In this document: piece by piece, positions 8,533 to 17,436 of the stretch
Layout: every line of letters begins with the position of its first letter
How positions within the stretch are numbered: the first letter of the stretch is position 1
Origin: Planctomycetaceae bacterium
GTDB lineage: Bacteria; Planctomycetota; Planctomycetia; Pirellulales; Pirellulaceae
Assembly (NCBI GenBank): GCA_012959465.1
Contig: DUDC01000125.1
Span: forward strand, 21,146-62,473
Reading direction: 5' to 3'
DNA: 41,328 nucleotides
Translations under genes and position numbers: made by a program
Notes under the pieces: model-generated
The model's database searches: none
Told to the model about the DNA's origin: nothing
Seen by the model: only the letters and a program-made list of their open reading frames with translations

Positions 8533-9489
8533 ATGGTTTGTCGTTTTTTTTCCACCATTGTGACTATTCTCATCCTCACCAACTCGATGATTGCGGTGGC
8601 CGAAGATTGGACGAGTCGAGTAATTCGCTTTCAAAACTCCGAGTCGGAAGGGCCGGCACCCGTTGTCAGTGGATTGTCGGCCTGGTCCGAAGGCCACACC
8701 ATTGCCTCGGCGGGCGATGATCATGTCGTTCGTTTGTGGGACATGTTGAGCGGCGAGCCGCGCGGTCTGTTGAAGGGCCATCACGATTGGGTGCGATCCG
8801 TCGTTTTTTCACCAACGCGCGAGGAAATTGCCACTGGCGGTAACGATCGGACGGTCGTGCTGTGGGACCTTGCCACGAGAACAGTCAAGCGGCGAATGTC
8901 GTTGGGATTTGCCGTTGTTGATTTGGCGTTTTCACCTGATGGTCTTCAGCTGGCGGCTATCGGACACTCTGAGGAATTGGCGCTGATCTCGCTGGAATCG
9001 GAAATGCCAATCGTGCGTTTCCAGTGTCCTTGCCGGGCCATGTACGCTGTCGCATTCTCACCCAACGGTCAACTGTTAGCCGTCGGTGGACGGAACGGGA
9101 TGACGCAGATTTGGAACCTTGCATCGCAGGAGGTTGTCGATTCGCACAAGAGTCATCGTGGTCGTGTGCTCCATCTGGCGTTCACACAAGATGGACGATT
9201 GGTATCGTGCGGTGATGATCGACGAATGTGCATACGCCGTCGCACCGACACTGGTTGGGAAACGAATTCCCTGCCCACACGGACAGCAAAATACCTCGCG
9301 TTCACCCTGCTTGAAAATCAAATTGTGGTCGGAGGGACCGACAATAACATCCGCGTCTGGGACTTGGAATCTCTTCGGGAGGTCGAAGTGTTGACAGGGC
9401 ATACCGGCAGCGTCAGCGCCCTGCAAGCGACCAACAAAGGCTTCATCTCGGGGAGTTTCGATACGACGTTGCGTGTCTGGACAAGATAG
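8533..9489 (+). CDS. Secreted WD40-repeat (beta-propeller) protein
   Basis: 318 residues from ATG 8533, with GGGAG (8520-8524) eight bases upstream; the TTG at 8518 overlaps that site and is rejected. Residues 1-24 (MVCRFFSTIVTILILTNSMI, then AVAED) form a signal peptide with an AVA cut. The remainder is about seven WD40 repeats, visible as GH..V/I..SP.G..LA..G.D..V.LWD cycles, for example SAGDDHVVRLWD, TGGNDRTVVLWDL, VGGRNGMTQIWNL, VGGTDNNIRVWDL and SGSFDTTLRVWTR. That is enough for one closed propeller. Such proteins act as binding scaffolds; exported WD40 proteins are common in planctomycetes. No catalytic domain is attached and the partner is unknown. Confidence 0.88.
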   Translation: MVCRFFSTIVTILILTNSMIAVAEDWTSRVIRFQNSESEGPAPVVSGLSAWSEGHTIASAGDDHVVRLWDMLSGEPRGLLKGHHDWVRSVVFSPTREEIATGGNDRTVVLWDLATRTVKRRMSLGFAVVDLAFSPDGLQLAAIGHSEELALISLESEMPIVRFQCPCRAMYAVAFSPNGQLLAVGGRNGMTQIWNLASQEVVDSHKSHRGRVLHLAFTQDGRLVSCGDDRRMCIRRRTDTGWETNSLPTRTAKYLAFTLLENQIVVGGTDNNIRVWDLESLREVEVLTGHTGSVSALQATNKGFISGSFDTTLRVWTR

Positions 9490-9516
9490 AGCATCCGCAT
9501 TGCCTTGCAACGAAGG

Positions 9517-9548
9517 GGCAACGCTCTGTTGCCGAAGGTCGGCCTTCG
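9517..9548 (+). terminator. Double hairpin after the WD40 gene
   Basis: GGCAAC (9517-9522) pairs with GTTGCC (9528-9533), immediately followed by CGAAGG (9533-9538) pairing with CCTTCG (9543-9548). Next comes ATTTGTCATTTT, a T-rich but interrupted tract. It lies 27 nt after the WD40 stop, so a transcription terminator is the simplest reading. A repeat-element origin is the alternative. Confidence 0.45.
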
Positions 9549-9563
9549 ATTTGTCATTTTCTA

Positions 9564-9699
9564 TTTGTCAATTGTCGTTTGTCATTTCATTTTCGCAGTT
9601 CTATCGAATGCACTTAGCATGGGCCAGAGCTTCCTGGTTCTTGTCGAGCCGAGTCTCCCGACGTTCATCTTCCTTCCTTGACAAATGAGAATTGACAAA
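9564..9699. repeat. Inverted repeat of 21 bp (19/21 matching), TTTGTCA type
   Basis: The arm 9564-9584 (TTTGTCAATTGTCGTTTGTCA) matches the reverse complement of 9679-9699 at 19 of 21 positions, with a 94-nt spacer. Each arm itself contains two TTTGTCA units. No transposase-like frame lies between the arms, so it is not an insertion sequence on its own. Confidence 0.6.
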
Positions 9700-9777
9700 C
9701 AACTAATGAAAAATCTCCGAGGAAATTCCGTGGACCTTCACTGACCAACCAGACCAACACTAATCGAGCCCCAACGG

Positions 9778-9821
9778 CCCGACCAATTGCCGGCAACGCG
9801 TGAACTAATTGGCCGGTCGGG
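9778..9821 (+). other. Imperfect stem-loop upstream of the surface-protein gene
   Basis: CCCGACC (9778-9784) can pair with GGTCGGG (9815-9821), or CCAATT (9783-9788) with AATTGG (9807-9812), forming a strong hairpin about 170 nt before the GTG start. The following TCTTCTCGTT is not a clean T-run. It could be a leader structure or the far terminator of the WD40 transcript. Confidence 0.4.
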
Positions 9822-9989
9822 TCTTCTCGTTAGCATCTCGTGATGGCGTCGTTAAATTCTCCCCAGACTGCCACCGCAACCTCCTTTCCCCAGAATTATC
9901 AAACGTAGCGGCGATAACGGTCGATACGAATGTAACGACCGCACTGCTGCGTTAGCTATTGATTCGCGATCTAGACCAGGAGAGGCCCC

Positions 9990-12900
9990 GTGAACTGGAT
10001 CACACGTTGGAACCGACGTCGCCGAAGTCTCCTTCGCCGTCGCTGCACAGAGACGCAACGAAATGGTAACCGCATCTGTCGCATCGAGTCGATGGAACAG
10101 CGTCGCATGCTGCATGCTGACGCTTTGTTGATTGGTGCGGTCTATACAGAGAATGACATGGGTAACGATGTCCAAGGAGACACGTTTGAAGTCAGTTTTG
10201 TCGGCGGAGCAGCAGGGTCACAGTTGACGAGAATCGTCATTGACGGCGACCAGATCGAGAATTACCAGAATCCGCCCGGCCTGAGTTCCGGGGATGTGTT
10301 CTTCGATACACTGCCAGGTGGCCGCGGAGTCGACAATGCACTTCCATTTGCGCTGCATTCGGTGACCGACGCACAAGGGAATACCAAGCACGGTGTCGTC
10401 GCGACCGAAACGGTGACGGACGGCGGATTGGAGTTGATTGTTGATTTGACGGGTATCGTGGCGGGTGACATTCTGACATTTTCGATCGACGTTGACGAAG
10501 CCGAAAATGTTGATCCTCGCCTGAGTGCGACCGAACAGAATCTGCTATTTGACCCTCTGACATCGGGCGCCGAATTTCACGGTTCAATCCTGACTGCCTA
10601 CTTCTCGGCTCCTCGTTTTCACGACGTCGAAGTGAAAGGCATGTTCGTTAACTTCTACGATTCATTGGCGGAGTCCGAGGCGACGGCGGTCGGTGAAACG
10701 GTTGTGTTGCCCTCAGACGGCGAACGTGGCACTCCCGATCGAACCTCCGGCAGTTTTGCCCACGTTGAACAAACGCCCCTTTCGGTCACGATTGCTGGTA
10801 CGGTTTATCACGATCGCAATTGGGACCTGATTCAAGACACTGGGAATGGCGAGCTGGGCATCGAGGGCGTTAATATCGAGTTGTGGACGCACGACGCGAA
10901 CGGTCAGTTCATCGCGGTCACCACGGCTAGTGGAAACGTAGTCGTGACCCAGACCGACAGCCAAGGCGATTACTCGTTCGACGCAAGTTGGAACTTGGGA
11001 CCTGGAACCTATGAAGTCCGAGAACAGCAGCCAGCCGAGTACGAAGTTAGTGTCGGCGCGATTCCAGGTACGATTGAAGGTGCATTATTTGGCTCCGCGA
11101 AGGGCACCAACACGCTGACGGGTGTCTCGTTACTGGGCGGCCAAAACGCAATCGACTACGATTTCGCCGAGGCTAATTTTGCGTCGATCTCTGGTTCTGT
11201 TTACCACGACCGCGACAACGACGGGCTTTTTGAAACGGCGGATGGCGAAGAGGCCATTCCGGGCGTAACTGTCGAGCTTCGAGACGCTCTGGGACAGGTC
11301 ATCGACACGTCGCAAACCGATGGAAGCGGACACTACAAATTCAGTGGTCTGCTTCCGGCGACCTATTCCCTTGTTGAAGTGCAGCCGAACCGTTGGGTGG
11401 ATGGCAAAGAGACCGTGGGCATTGTTACGTCCGGGAACAGTAGTCTCTCCAGGGGAGATGTTACGGAGGACGCGTTTCAGACCATATCGTTACTAAGTGG
11501 CGATATTGGCACTGCCTATAATTTCGGCGAACAGTTAGGCAGCCTGTCTGGGCGAGTTCACCGAAGTGATGATCAAGATTGCGTTCAAGATGCAGGTGAA
11601 TCTGGCCTCGAGGGCATCTTGATGACGCTTGTCGCCCAAGATGGAACCAAGTGGACGACAACAACCGACATCAATGGCGACTACACATTCGACGGACTGT
11701 GGGCGGGTGCTTATACCGTCATTGAAGAACAGCCAGCGGCGTACTTCAACGGCGGTCAGACCGTTGGCAGCGGTGGTGGTAATACACAAACGGCCAATCA
11801 GACCAGCCAAATAACCATCGACAGTTCGAACCTGAACTTGGTCAAGTACAATTTTTGTGAGCATCTCGCCTCGATCAGCGGCTTCGTATACCACGATCGT
11901 AACAACGACGGCGTACGCGACGTGGTGGGCGGTGAAGAGGGCATTGCTGATGTGACGATGTCGTTGTTGGATCAGACCGGACTCGTCATCGCGGTTACGA
12001 CAACAGACAGTCTTGGATTCTATGCATTCAATGATCTTCGCCGCGGAACCTATACGGTGCTTGAAACGCAACCCAATGGTTGGATTGACGGCATCGACAC
12101 CCCCGGTTTGATAGGCGGTGTTCAGGTCGGAATGACGACCGACCAAGACGATCTGCGAGGCATCGATCTGACGTCAGATTCTCAAGGGACAGAATACAAC
12201 TTTGGCGAGTTTCTCGGCGCGTCAATTGCGGGCCAGATTCACACGGATGTGAACAACAACTGTGTTTTTGAGCCGCTCGCGGAATTCGCTCAAACCCAAC
12301 AACGTGAAATTGCCATTCCGGGTATGACCGTCGAGTTATACGACACATCCGGAAAGTTGATTGCCACAACGACAACAGACGTTTTGGGGAATTATCGATT
12401 TGATGGGTTGTTACCTGGAGAGTACTCAGTTGTTGAGATTCAACCTTCTGAGTTGTTTAGTGTTGGAGAGAAAGTCGGGAGCGGATCCGGTCAGGTAGTC
12501 GTTGATAACGAGATTGCCGGGATTCAAGTCAGCTCCGGCACTCACCTCGCGGATTACAATTTTTGTGAGGCCCCACCCGCGTCGCTGAGCGGTATTGTGT
12601 TCCAGGATGGTTCACGAATTCGCACGGCGGATGGCGGGCCACCTAATGACCTCGCTAAAATTCGTGATGGAGTATTGACTCCTGATGACACGAGATTGTC
12701 GGGAGTCATACTCGAATTGCGCGACGGTCTCAACGGACAGCCGATCGATGCTTCACTGGCGTTGCCAGGTTACTATGCCGATGGACCGATCCGCACTCAA
12801 ACCGATGCGGATGGAAAATATAATTTCCTCGGTCTCGCGGCGGGCAACTATGCCGTCTACGAGATCCAGCCGACCGGTTACTTCGACAGCTTCGACACGG

Positions 12901-14216
12901 CCGGTACGACCAGTGGTCGCACGCTCAATGCGAATCAACCGATGCCAGCGAACATAATCAACTTTGCGGCGAATCCGCCGCCGCCCTCCGATGCGATCCT
13001 CGGTATTCCACTGGGATACGGCCAGATATCAGAGCAAAATAACTTCAGCGAAGTGCGGACGTTTACGGTCGTTTTGCCGTCTCAACCGCCAGTGTCGCCG
13101 AAGCCGCCAAGACCGCCGAGGCACGAACGGCCGTCACATGTTGAGAAACACATGCCCCACCATCCGGTGTCGCCCGTTCCGTTCCAAATCCCATTCTATC
13201 GAGGGTCGGGCCGCGTCGATGTGAGTTGGCATCTCAGTATTGTGGATGCTGGAGCGGCTCGGGGTAGCGGTACCGATACGTCAACCATCTGGGTGCGTGA
13301 AGGGACGAAAGAGCATTGGCAAGTCAATCGACTCAAGACCGGACAGTGGATCATGCCGGCCGTGGATGAGCACCTAGAACAGCTCACCTTCGAGCATTTG
13401 TTCGGACACCAAAATGCAATACCGGTCACTGGCGATTTTGATGGCAACGGGATCACCGAGATTGGCGTGTACATCCAAGGTCAATGGTTCTTGGATCTGA
13501 ACGGCAATGGACGCTGGGACGAGAGTGACCTGTGGCTCCAGTTGGGTTCAAACAACGATCAGCCCGTGACTGGTGACTGGGACGGCGATGGCAAGGACGA
13601 CATTGGAATATTCGGTCCGATGTGGTCGGGTGATCCAGTGGCAATTGAACACGACCCCGGGCTGCCGGATGTCGACAATGTTCGGACAACAGGCCCAAAG
13701 AACCTACCGCCGCACCCGCAGTACGCCACCAAAGGACATCGGCTGATGCAGAAATCGTCAACCGGCGATGTTCGGGCCGACTTGATCGACCATGTCTTCT
13801 ACTACGGTCGTGATGGCGACATCGCGATCGCGGGCGACTGGAATGGAGATGGCATTGATAATATCGGCATTTTTCGCCAGGGTCGGTGGATTCTCGACAG
13901 CGATGGAGACGGGCGTTTGACCGAGAAAGATCAGCAGTTTCACCTCGGCGCAGCCGGTGATATTCCCGTCGTGATGGATGCTGATGGAGATGCAATCGAT
14001 GACGTCGGACTCTACCGCCGTGGTGAAGTTTGGATGGATTTAGACCGCAACCACGAGATTGACGCGCACGACCGTGTGTTCCAGATAGCCGGCGAAATGG
14101 ACTCGCTATTTGTCGGAGACTTTGATGGAGACGGGCAAGACGAAGTTGGACGATATCGTAGCTTTGCCGCAGATCGCCACGCCGACGCGGAACCCGGTGA
14201 CGATACCACACGGTGA
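9990..14216 (+). CDS. Giant surface protein: six SdrD-like B repeats plus five FG-GAP-like repeats
   Basis: 1408 residues from a GTG start with AGGAGAGG upstream. The very basic N-terminus (RRRRSLLRRR) leads to IESMEQRRMLHADAL, the E-x-R-x-L-type motif found at the start of large planctomycete surface proteins. Residues about 45-265 form an unassigned beta domain. Six SdrD/Cna-B-like repeats begin near 266, 397, 517, 627, 744 and 864; each opens with a form of SISGSVYHDRNNDG, has GxYxFxGLxxGxYxVxExQP in the middle and ends in xYNFxE. A Pro-rich linker (about 1030-1068) follows. Then come five GDWDGDGxDxIGxF-type repeats (near 1145, 1192, 1279, 1326, 1373), Ca-binding in related proteins. There is no LPxTG, PEP-CTERM or C-terminal membrane helix. 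It is probably an exported adhesin or cell-wall protein. Confidence 0.9.
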   Translation: MNWITRWNRRRRSLLRRRCTETQRNGNRICRIESMEQRRMLHADALLIGAVYTENDMGNDVQGDTFEVSFVGGAAGSQLTRIVIDGDQIENYQNPPGLSSGDVFFDTLPGGRGVDNALPFALHSVTDAQGNTKHGVVATETVTDGGLELIVDLTGIVAGDILTFSIDVDEAENVDPRLSATEQNLLFDPLTSGAEFHGSILTAYFSAPRFHDVEVKGMFVNFYDSLAESEATAVGETVVLPSDGERGTPDRTSGSFAHVEQTPLSVTIAGTVYHDRNWDLIQDTGNGELGIEGVNIELWTHDANGQFIAVTTASGNVVVTQTDSQGDYSFDASWNLGPGTYEVREQQPAEYEVSVGAIPGTIEGALFGSAKGTNTLTGVSLLGGQNAIDYDFAEANFASISGSVYHDRDNDGLFETADGEEAIPGVTVELRDALGQVIDTSQTDGSGHYKFSGLLPATYSLVEVQPNRWVDGKETVGIVTSGNSSLSRGDVTEDAFQTISLLSGDIGTAYNFGEQLGSLSGRVHRSDDQDCVQDAGESGLEGILMTLVAQDGTKWTTTTDINGDYTFDGLWAGAYTVIEEQPAAYFNGGQTVGSGGGNTQTANQTSQITIDSSNLNLVKYNFCEHLASISGFVYHDRNNDGVRDVVGGEEGIADVTMSLLDQTGLVIAVTTTDSLGFYAFNDLRRGTYTVLETQPNGWIDGIDTPGLIGGVQVGMTTDQDDLRGIDLTSDSQGTEYNFGEFLGASIAGQIHTDVNNNCVFEPLAEFAQTQQREIAIPGMTVELYDTSGKLIATTTTDVLGNYRFDGLLPGEYSVVEIQPSELFSVGEKVGSGSGQVVVDNEIAGIQVSSGTHLADYNFCEAPPASLSGIVFQDGSRIRTADGGPPNDLAKIRDGVLTPDDTRLSGVILELRDGLNGQPIDASLALPGYYADGPIRTQTDADGKYNFLGLAAGNYAVYEIQPTGYFDSFDTAGTTSGRTLNANQPMPANIINFAANPPPPSDAILGIPLGYGQISEQNNFSEVRTFTVVLPSQPPVSPKPPRPPRHERPSHVEKHMPHHPVSPVPFQIPFYRGSGRVDVSWHLSIVDAGAARGSGTDTSTIWVREGTKEHWQVNRLKTGQWIMPAVDEHLEQLTFEHLFGHQNAIPVTGDFDGNGITEIGVYIQGQWFLDLNGNGRWDESDLWLQLGSNNDQPVTGDWDGDGKDDIGIFGPMWSGDPVAIEHDPGLPDVDNVRTTGPKNLPPHPQYATKGHRLMQKSSTGDVRADLIDHVFYYGRDGDIAIAGDWNGDGIDNIGIFRQGRWILDSDGDGRLTEKDQQFHLGAAGDIPVVMDADGDAIDDVGLYRRGEVWMDLDRNHEIDAHDRVFQIAGEMDSLFVGDFDGDGQDEVGRYRSFAADRHADAEPGDDTTR

Positions 14217-14258
14217 CCTCCAAACGTTGGAGTGCAGTGACTTGTCACCGCTTTTTTT
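14211..14258 (+). terminator. Intrinsic terminator of the surface-protein gene
   Basis: CGGTGAC (14211-14217) pairs with GTCACCG (14244-14250), enclosing a second perfect stem CTCCAA (14218-14223)/TTGGAG (14227-14232), and is followed directly by C then seven T (14252-14258). The stop codon lies in the first arm. This is a typical Rho-independent terminator. Confidence 0.75.
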
Positions 14259-14335
14259 AAGAACGGACTTGAACCAGCGGTCCCCCTCGCAGATCTCGCT
14301 AGCAAGCTAACGGGTCTTGTGGCGCATCGCGGCCA

Positions 14336-14506
14336 CTAGCTCTTCTTGAGCGCAGCGACTTCTGCTTTCAAGTTCTCAATTTCTTGTTCTAGTCGCTGGA
14401 CTTCACCAGGCTCGTCGTCTTGCTGTTTCGCGCCGGATAGTTGTTTTTGCAAGTTCTGTAGCTTCGGTCGAATAACTTCCAACCGTTTTTTCGCTTTCTT
14501 ATCCAT
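14336..14506 (-). CDS. 56-residue charged coiled-coil protein
   Basis: A short frame read on the minus strand: ATG at 14506, stop TAG at 14338-14336. The product starts MDKKAKKRLEVIRPKLQNLQ and continues as heptad-like helix (VQRLEQEIENLKAEVAAL) to the end KKS. A flexible break (GAKQQDDEPGE) separates two helices, so it should form a helical hairpin or a dimeric coiled coil in the cytosol. The start sits 3 bp after the stop of the membrane-protein gene, with GGATGATCC before it, so they are very likely co-transcribed. Similar short Lys-rich proteins occur in planctomycete genomes as I recall, but no function is known to me. Confidence 0.75.
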   Translation of the reverse strand: MDKKAKKRLEVIRPKLQNLQKQLSGAKQQDDEPGEVQRLEQEIENLKAEVAALKKS

Positions 14507-14509
14507 GGA

Positions 14510-15013
14510 TCATCCGTTTCTGCCAATCATTGTCTGACTAGACGTCGCGTCATCGGCTTGAGATGTAGCTTCGTCATTTTCGCTCTTTGGTTGCCGGACG
14601 CTGACTTTCATAACACTGCCCAGCAAGACGATCGCGATCACCATTAACGCCGTGACCTTAAGCCATTTGCCGCGGTCTGCTTGAAACTTCTTGGCGGTCT
14701 CCGAACGGCCAGCCAGCAAGCTCGATAGATAAAAGACGCCGAAAGCGAGCAGGATTTTGACAAGCAGAAGGATATGGTAATACATGGGTAGTACAAAACC
14801 GATCGAGATGCGAGCCGTGTTTGCCAAGCCGCTGACCAGTAATAACAGGGCGCAGATCATGACGATCTTCGACCATCTCTTTCGGGAGGACTCCTGTCGC
14901 TCTTCGTCGTCATCCCAAGAAGTAACCTGAATCCACTGATAAATAAGGCCACCGCTCAAGGTAGCCGCCGGCAAGATATGGGCCCACCGCAAGACTAGTT
15001 CTAATGGATCCAT
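14510..15013 (-). CDS. Four-helix integral membrane protein (CopD/DUF2269-like)
   Basis: 167 residues from ATG 15013. Four hydrophobic segments are clear: about 8-28 (VLRWAHILPAATLSGGLIYQ), 50-70 (IVMICALLLLVSGLANTARI), 78-98 (YYHILLLVKILLAFGVFYLS) and 120-138 (VTALMVIAIVLLGSVMKV). The WAHI...GG helix, followed by helices with a conserved-looking HILLLVKILL, resembles the CopD/DUF2269 membrane families, in which His residues may bind metal or haem. A polar tail (residues 139-167) closes it. Its partner is the 56-residue coiled-coil gene 3 bp downstream. The exact function is unknown; the family assignment is tentative. Confidence 0.7.
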   Translation of the reverse strand: MDPLELVLRWAHILPAATLSGGLIYQWIQVTSWDDDEERQESSRKRWSKIVMICALLLLVSGLANTARISIGFVLPMYYHILLLVKILLAFGVFYLSSLLAGRSETAKKFQADRGKWLKVTALMVIAIVLLGSVMKVSVRQPKSENDEATSQADDATSSQTMIGRNG

Positions 15014-15141
15014 CTATTCGTCACTCGCAAACGGGATGATTCGACTTGTACCAAGCGAACCATATCATGGTCCCGAAATTGAGAATTAACAACCCGTTCG
15101 GGCGTCATTAATGCGACTGTGTTGCCAGTTAATTGCGGCGA

Positions 15142-16401
15142 CTAGTCGGATTTCACTTTTGCCTGAATCCACTTTCGAGCCTCCTGAGCGGTTTGCACAT
15201 CACCGAGCAGTTGGGCATCTCGCAACGAGGCGAGGAGCCGACCAACTCTTGGCCCAGCGGGTATGCCCAGTTCAGATAATTGGTTGCCATCCAGCAGAGG
15301 AACCGGATCCCACTGTTCGCGGGGCTTTTTCACTTCTCGGTCACAGAAATCGACGCCACTCGGATCAAGTTGATTGGCCGCGGCGATTACCCTGGCGACC
15401 TGTATCAATCGATGGGGGTCGGTCCTGGTTAGTGCACGTTGCGCCAGCGGCCATGTTTGTTTCGTCGCCTCGACGATCGTCGGAATTGCGACGCACAAGC
15501 CCGTGACTTCGCGGCGTTCGGCATTGGCGAGCTTCCACCTCGTCGCCAACTGTTCGACGACGTCACGCAACGCTCGGCCCGGTCGATCATTCAACAGGAC
15601 GGAAATTGCCTGAGAAAACGACGCTCCCTCGGGCAGTTGGCCGATCGACGATAGCACGGCCGCCTGTGCCTTTTCGTCGCCGAAAACCAACGGGGACTCG
15701 GGGAGGATTTCGGCAAGCAGCTGAGATTTCACCAATAGGTCGACTGCCGTTGCCCGGTGACCATGGCTGAGCATTCGCTGCATTTCGACAGTAATTCGCT
15801 CGGCGCTCACGACGTGGATCTGTGATGCACAGCGGCGGATGGTCTCCAGGCAATGTGATTCCAGTTGAAAGCCAAATGTAGCGGCAAAACGAATGGCTCG
15901 GAGCATCCGAAGTTTATCCTCCGCGATCCGCTCCGCAGGGTCTCCTATCGCGCGGACAATTCCGCGGCGAATATCTTCCTCGCCGCCGATGAAATCGTGC
16001 AATGCGTCCGTGAGCGGGTCGTAGAAGAGCCCATTGATCGTGAAGTCGCGGCGCTGAGCATCCTCGCGCGCGTCCGTGAACGCGACCTCATCGGGATGCC
16101 GGCCGTCACTGTAACTCGATTCGCGACGAAATGTCGCCACCTCAATTGGCGCTGCCGGTTTGGAGCCCAAGACAGTGATGACGCCAAAGGACTGTCCGAT
16201 CGGGAGTGTTCGACGATGTCCAAAGATGTCTCGCACTTGTTCGGGTGTGGCGTTTGTCGCCACATCGTAGTCTTTTGGAATTCGGCCAATCAGCTGATCG
16301 CGAACGCAGCCACCGGACCAATAGGCGATGTGGCCGGCGTTGGTCAACGTTCGAACGACTTGAACGGCGAATTCTCGCGATGTCACAGCCTTGGTGTTCA
16401 T
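15142..16401 (-). CDS. cca: CCA-adding enzyme (tRNA nucleotidyltransferase, class II)
   Basis: 419 residues from ATG 16401 (MNTKAVTSREF). The frame is open 48 codons further upstream, across the rhodanese start on the other strand, so that part is rejected. The nucleotidyltransferase core is complete: GGCVRD at 30-35, the metal-binding DYD at 44-46 in PKDYDVATNA, the RRDFTING motif at 117-124, then the head-neck part (DKLRMLRAIRF, SAERITVEMQRML). The C-terminal half is the less conserved tail domain. The enzyme adds or repairs the 3' CCA of tRNAs in the cytosol. Both tRNA genes in this window lack an encoded CCA, consistent with a need for it. A poly(A) polymerase cannot be excluded from sequence alone. 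Confidence 0.93.
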   Translation of the reverse strand: MNTKAVTSREFAVQVVRTLTNAGHIAYWSGGCVRDQLIGRIPKDYDVATNATPEQVRDIFGHRRTLPIGQSFGVITVLGSKPAAPIEVATFRRESSYSDGRHPDEVAFTDAREDAQRRDFTINGLFYDPLTDALHDFIGGEEDIRRGIVRAIGDPAERIAEDKLRMLRAIRFAATFGFQLESHCLETIRRCASQIHVVSAERITVEMQRMLSHGHRATAVDLLVKSQLLAEILPESPLVFGDEKAQAAVLSSIGQLPEGASFSQAISVLLNDRPGRALRDVVEQLATRWKLANAERREVTGLCVAIPTIVEATKQTWPLAQRALTRTDPHRLIQVARVIAAANQLDPSGVDFCDREVKKPREQWDPVPLLDGNQLSELGIPAGPRVGRLLASLRDAQLLGDVQTAQEARKWIQAKVKSD

Positions 16402-16491
16402 AGACGGTTGGGAGTTTTGGAGATACGATGTGGCGAGTACAAAGCGGGCGTTTTGGCAAAGAACCATCCTTTTTATCAGAGAGTTCGTCAC

Positions 16492-16836
16492 ATGTCGTTG
16501 GGTTCGGGTTTGCCACTGGAAATATCGGTCGAGCAGACACAACAAGTGCTTGCCGACGACGACGCACTCGTGCTATTGGACTGTCGAGAGCAGGACGAAT
16601 ACAATACGGCCAAGATCGAAGCGGCCACCTTCATTCCAATGAGTGAGATTCAGCAACGGATCGTCGAAGTCCGAGCGATGGCCGATAAGCGGATTGTCGT
16701 CCACTGCCACCATGGTGGTCGCAGCCTGCAGGTTGCGCAATGGCTATTATCGCAAGGATTTCAACGAGTCCAGAATATGACAGGTGGAATCGACGCTTGG
16801 TCGCAACGAATCGACCCCAACGTGCCCCGCTACTAG
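16492..16836 (+). CDS. Single-domain rhodanese (sulfurtransferase)
   Basis: 114 residues from ATG 16492 with AGAGAG upstream. The open frame extends leftward to 15865, but that part is antisense to cca and is not used. The fold is a single rhodanese module: LVLLDCREQDEYNTAKI, with the typical LDxRexxEy strand, then VVHCHHGGRS at 69-78. Cys72 is the expected persulfide-carrying catalytic residue, in a six-residue loop CHHGGR. A GGIDAW segment near the end completes the family pattern. Such proteins carry sulfane sulfur in the cytosol for thiolation or detoxification. It is transcribed divergently from cca, with 90 bp between the starts. Confidence 0.93.
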   Translation: MSLGSGLPLEISVEQTQQVLADDDALVLLDCREQDEYNTAKIEAATFIPMSEIQQRIVEVRAMADKRIVVHCHHGGRSLQVAQWLLSQGFQRVQNMTGGIDAWSQRIDPNVPRY

Positions 16837-16884
16837 CTGCCGGGTGTCGAGATTTGCGGGTCTTGGCCCGACGTCGATGACTAA

Positions 16885-16923
16885 GAATTATGTCGGCGAA
16901 TTATGTCGGCGAATTATGTCGGC
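16885..16923. repeat. Three perfect tandem copies of a 13-bp unit
   Basis: GAATTATGTCGGC occurs three times without gap (16885-16897, 16898-16910, 16911-16923). It lies between the rhodanese stop and tRNA-Leu, outside any gene. It is probably a replication-slippage repeat. Confidence 0.8.
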
Positions 16924-17005
16924 CAAAAAACAGGGTACTGCCGATGATGGTCTCCCTCGCGCAAACTTCGGGTTGCTAAGACCGACGCGGCGGGGTCAAT
17001 GAAAG

Positions 17006-17091
<86 letters not shown>

Positions 17092-17436
17092 AGCGTGACA
17101 AGTCGACATTTTAGACGACCGTATTGCACTGTCTACCCCTCGCTTCGAGTGTCGAGACGGCACCTCTTTCATGCATGATCCATCGTTCAACCGCATCAAT
17201 TGACCGGCATCAAGAATCATGAGAGTTGGCTTTCCACACTGTATGGCCAAGGCTCATCGAACGGCATGGCTAGAATACTCCGAAAATGTTCATCTTTTCT
17301 AAAGTCGGCGATTTGACACTTCGCGTTTTCGACATAAGTTTGCAATGTGGATGGAACAGCGCTGCTTCGTTCACGTCGTTGTTCGTTGAGATGCTTGACG
17401 AAGGTCATCTTGGCGTTCAAAAAACGCAGAACGAAT
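17092..17436. other. Intergenic leader region before the riboswitch
   Basis: About 345 bases without a convincing gene. Small open frames on both strands here begin with TTG or lack ribosome sites. It must contain the promoter of the flp transcript. A TTGACG box is at 17395-17400, but the -10 region behind it (around TTCAAA, 17416-17421) is poor and too close, so I do not claim a promoter. Confidence 0.4.

Larger units (their letters stand above)
9490..9989. other. Hairpin- and repeat-rich 500-nt intergenic region
   Basis: No gene is visible. In order it holds: two adjacent hairpins (9517-9548) just after the WD40 stop, a 21-bp inverted repeat of TTTGTCA-type sequence (9564-9584 against 9679-9699), and a long imperfect stem (9778-9821). 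It ends with the AGGAGAGG ribosome site (9978-9985) of the surface-protein gene. The repeats look like an intergenic repeat element, though a second copy is not in this window. Confidence 0.5.

Noticed and set aside
13453..14223. 256-codon minus-strand frame, very rich in Arg and Ser
   Set aside because: Shadow of the GDWDGDG repeats of the surface protein; composition is not protein-like.
15865..16491. Long plus-strand frame in front of the rhodanese
   Set aside because: It is antisense to the well-supported cca gene and has no family pattern; only the part from 16492 is real.
17217..17420. 67-codon minus-strand frame before the riboswitch
   Set aside because: TTG start, no ribosome site, no recognisable pattern; most likely non-coding.
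17395..17421. Possible TTGACG-TTCAAA promoter for flp
   Set aside because: The -10 is poor and the spacing of 15 is short, so not claimed as a feature.
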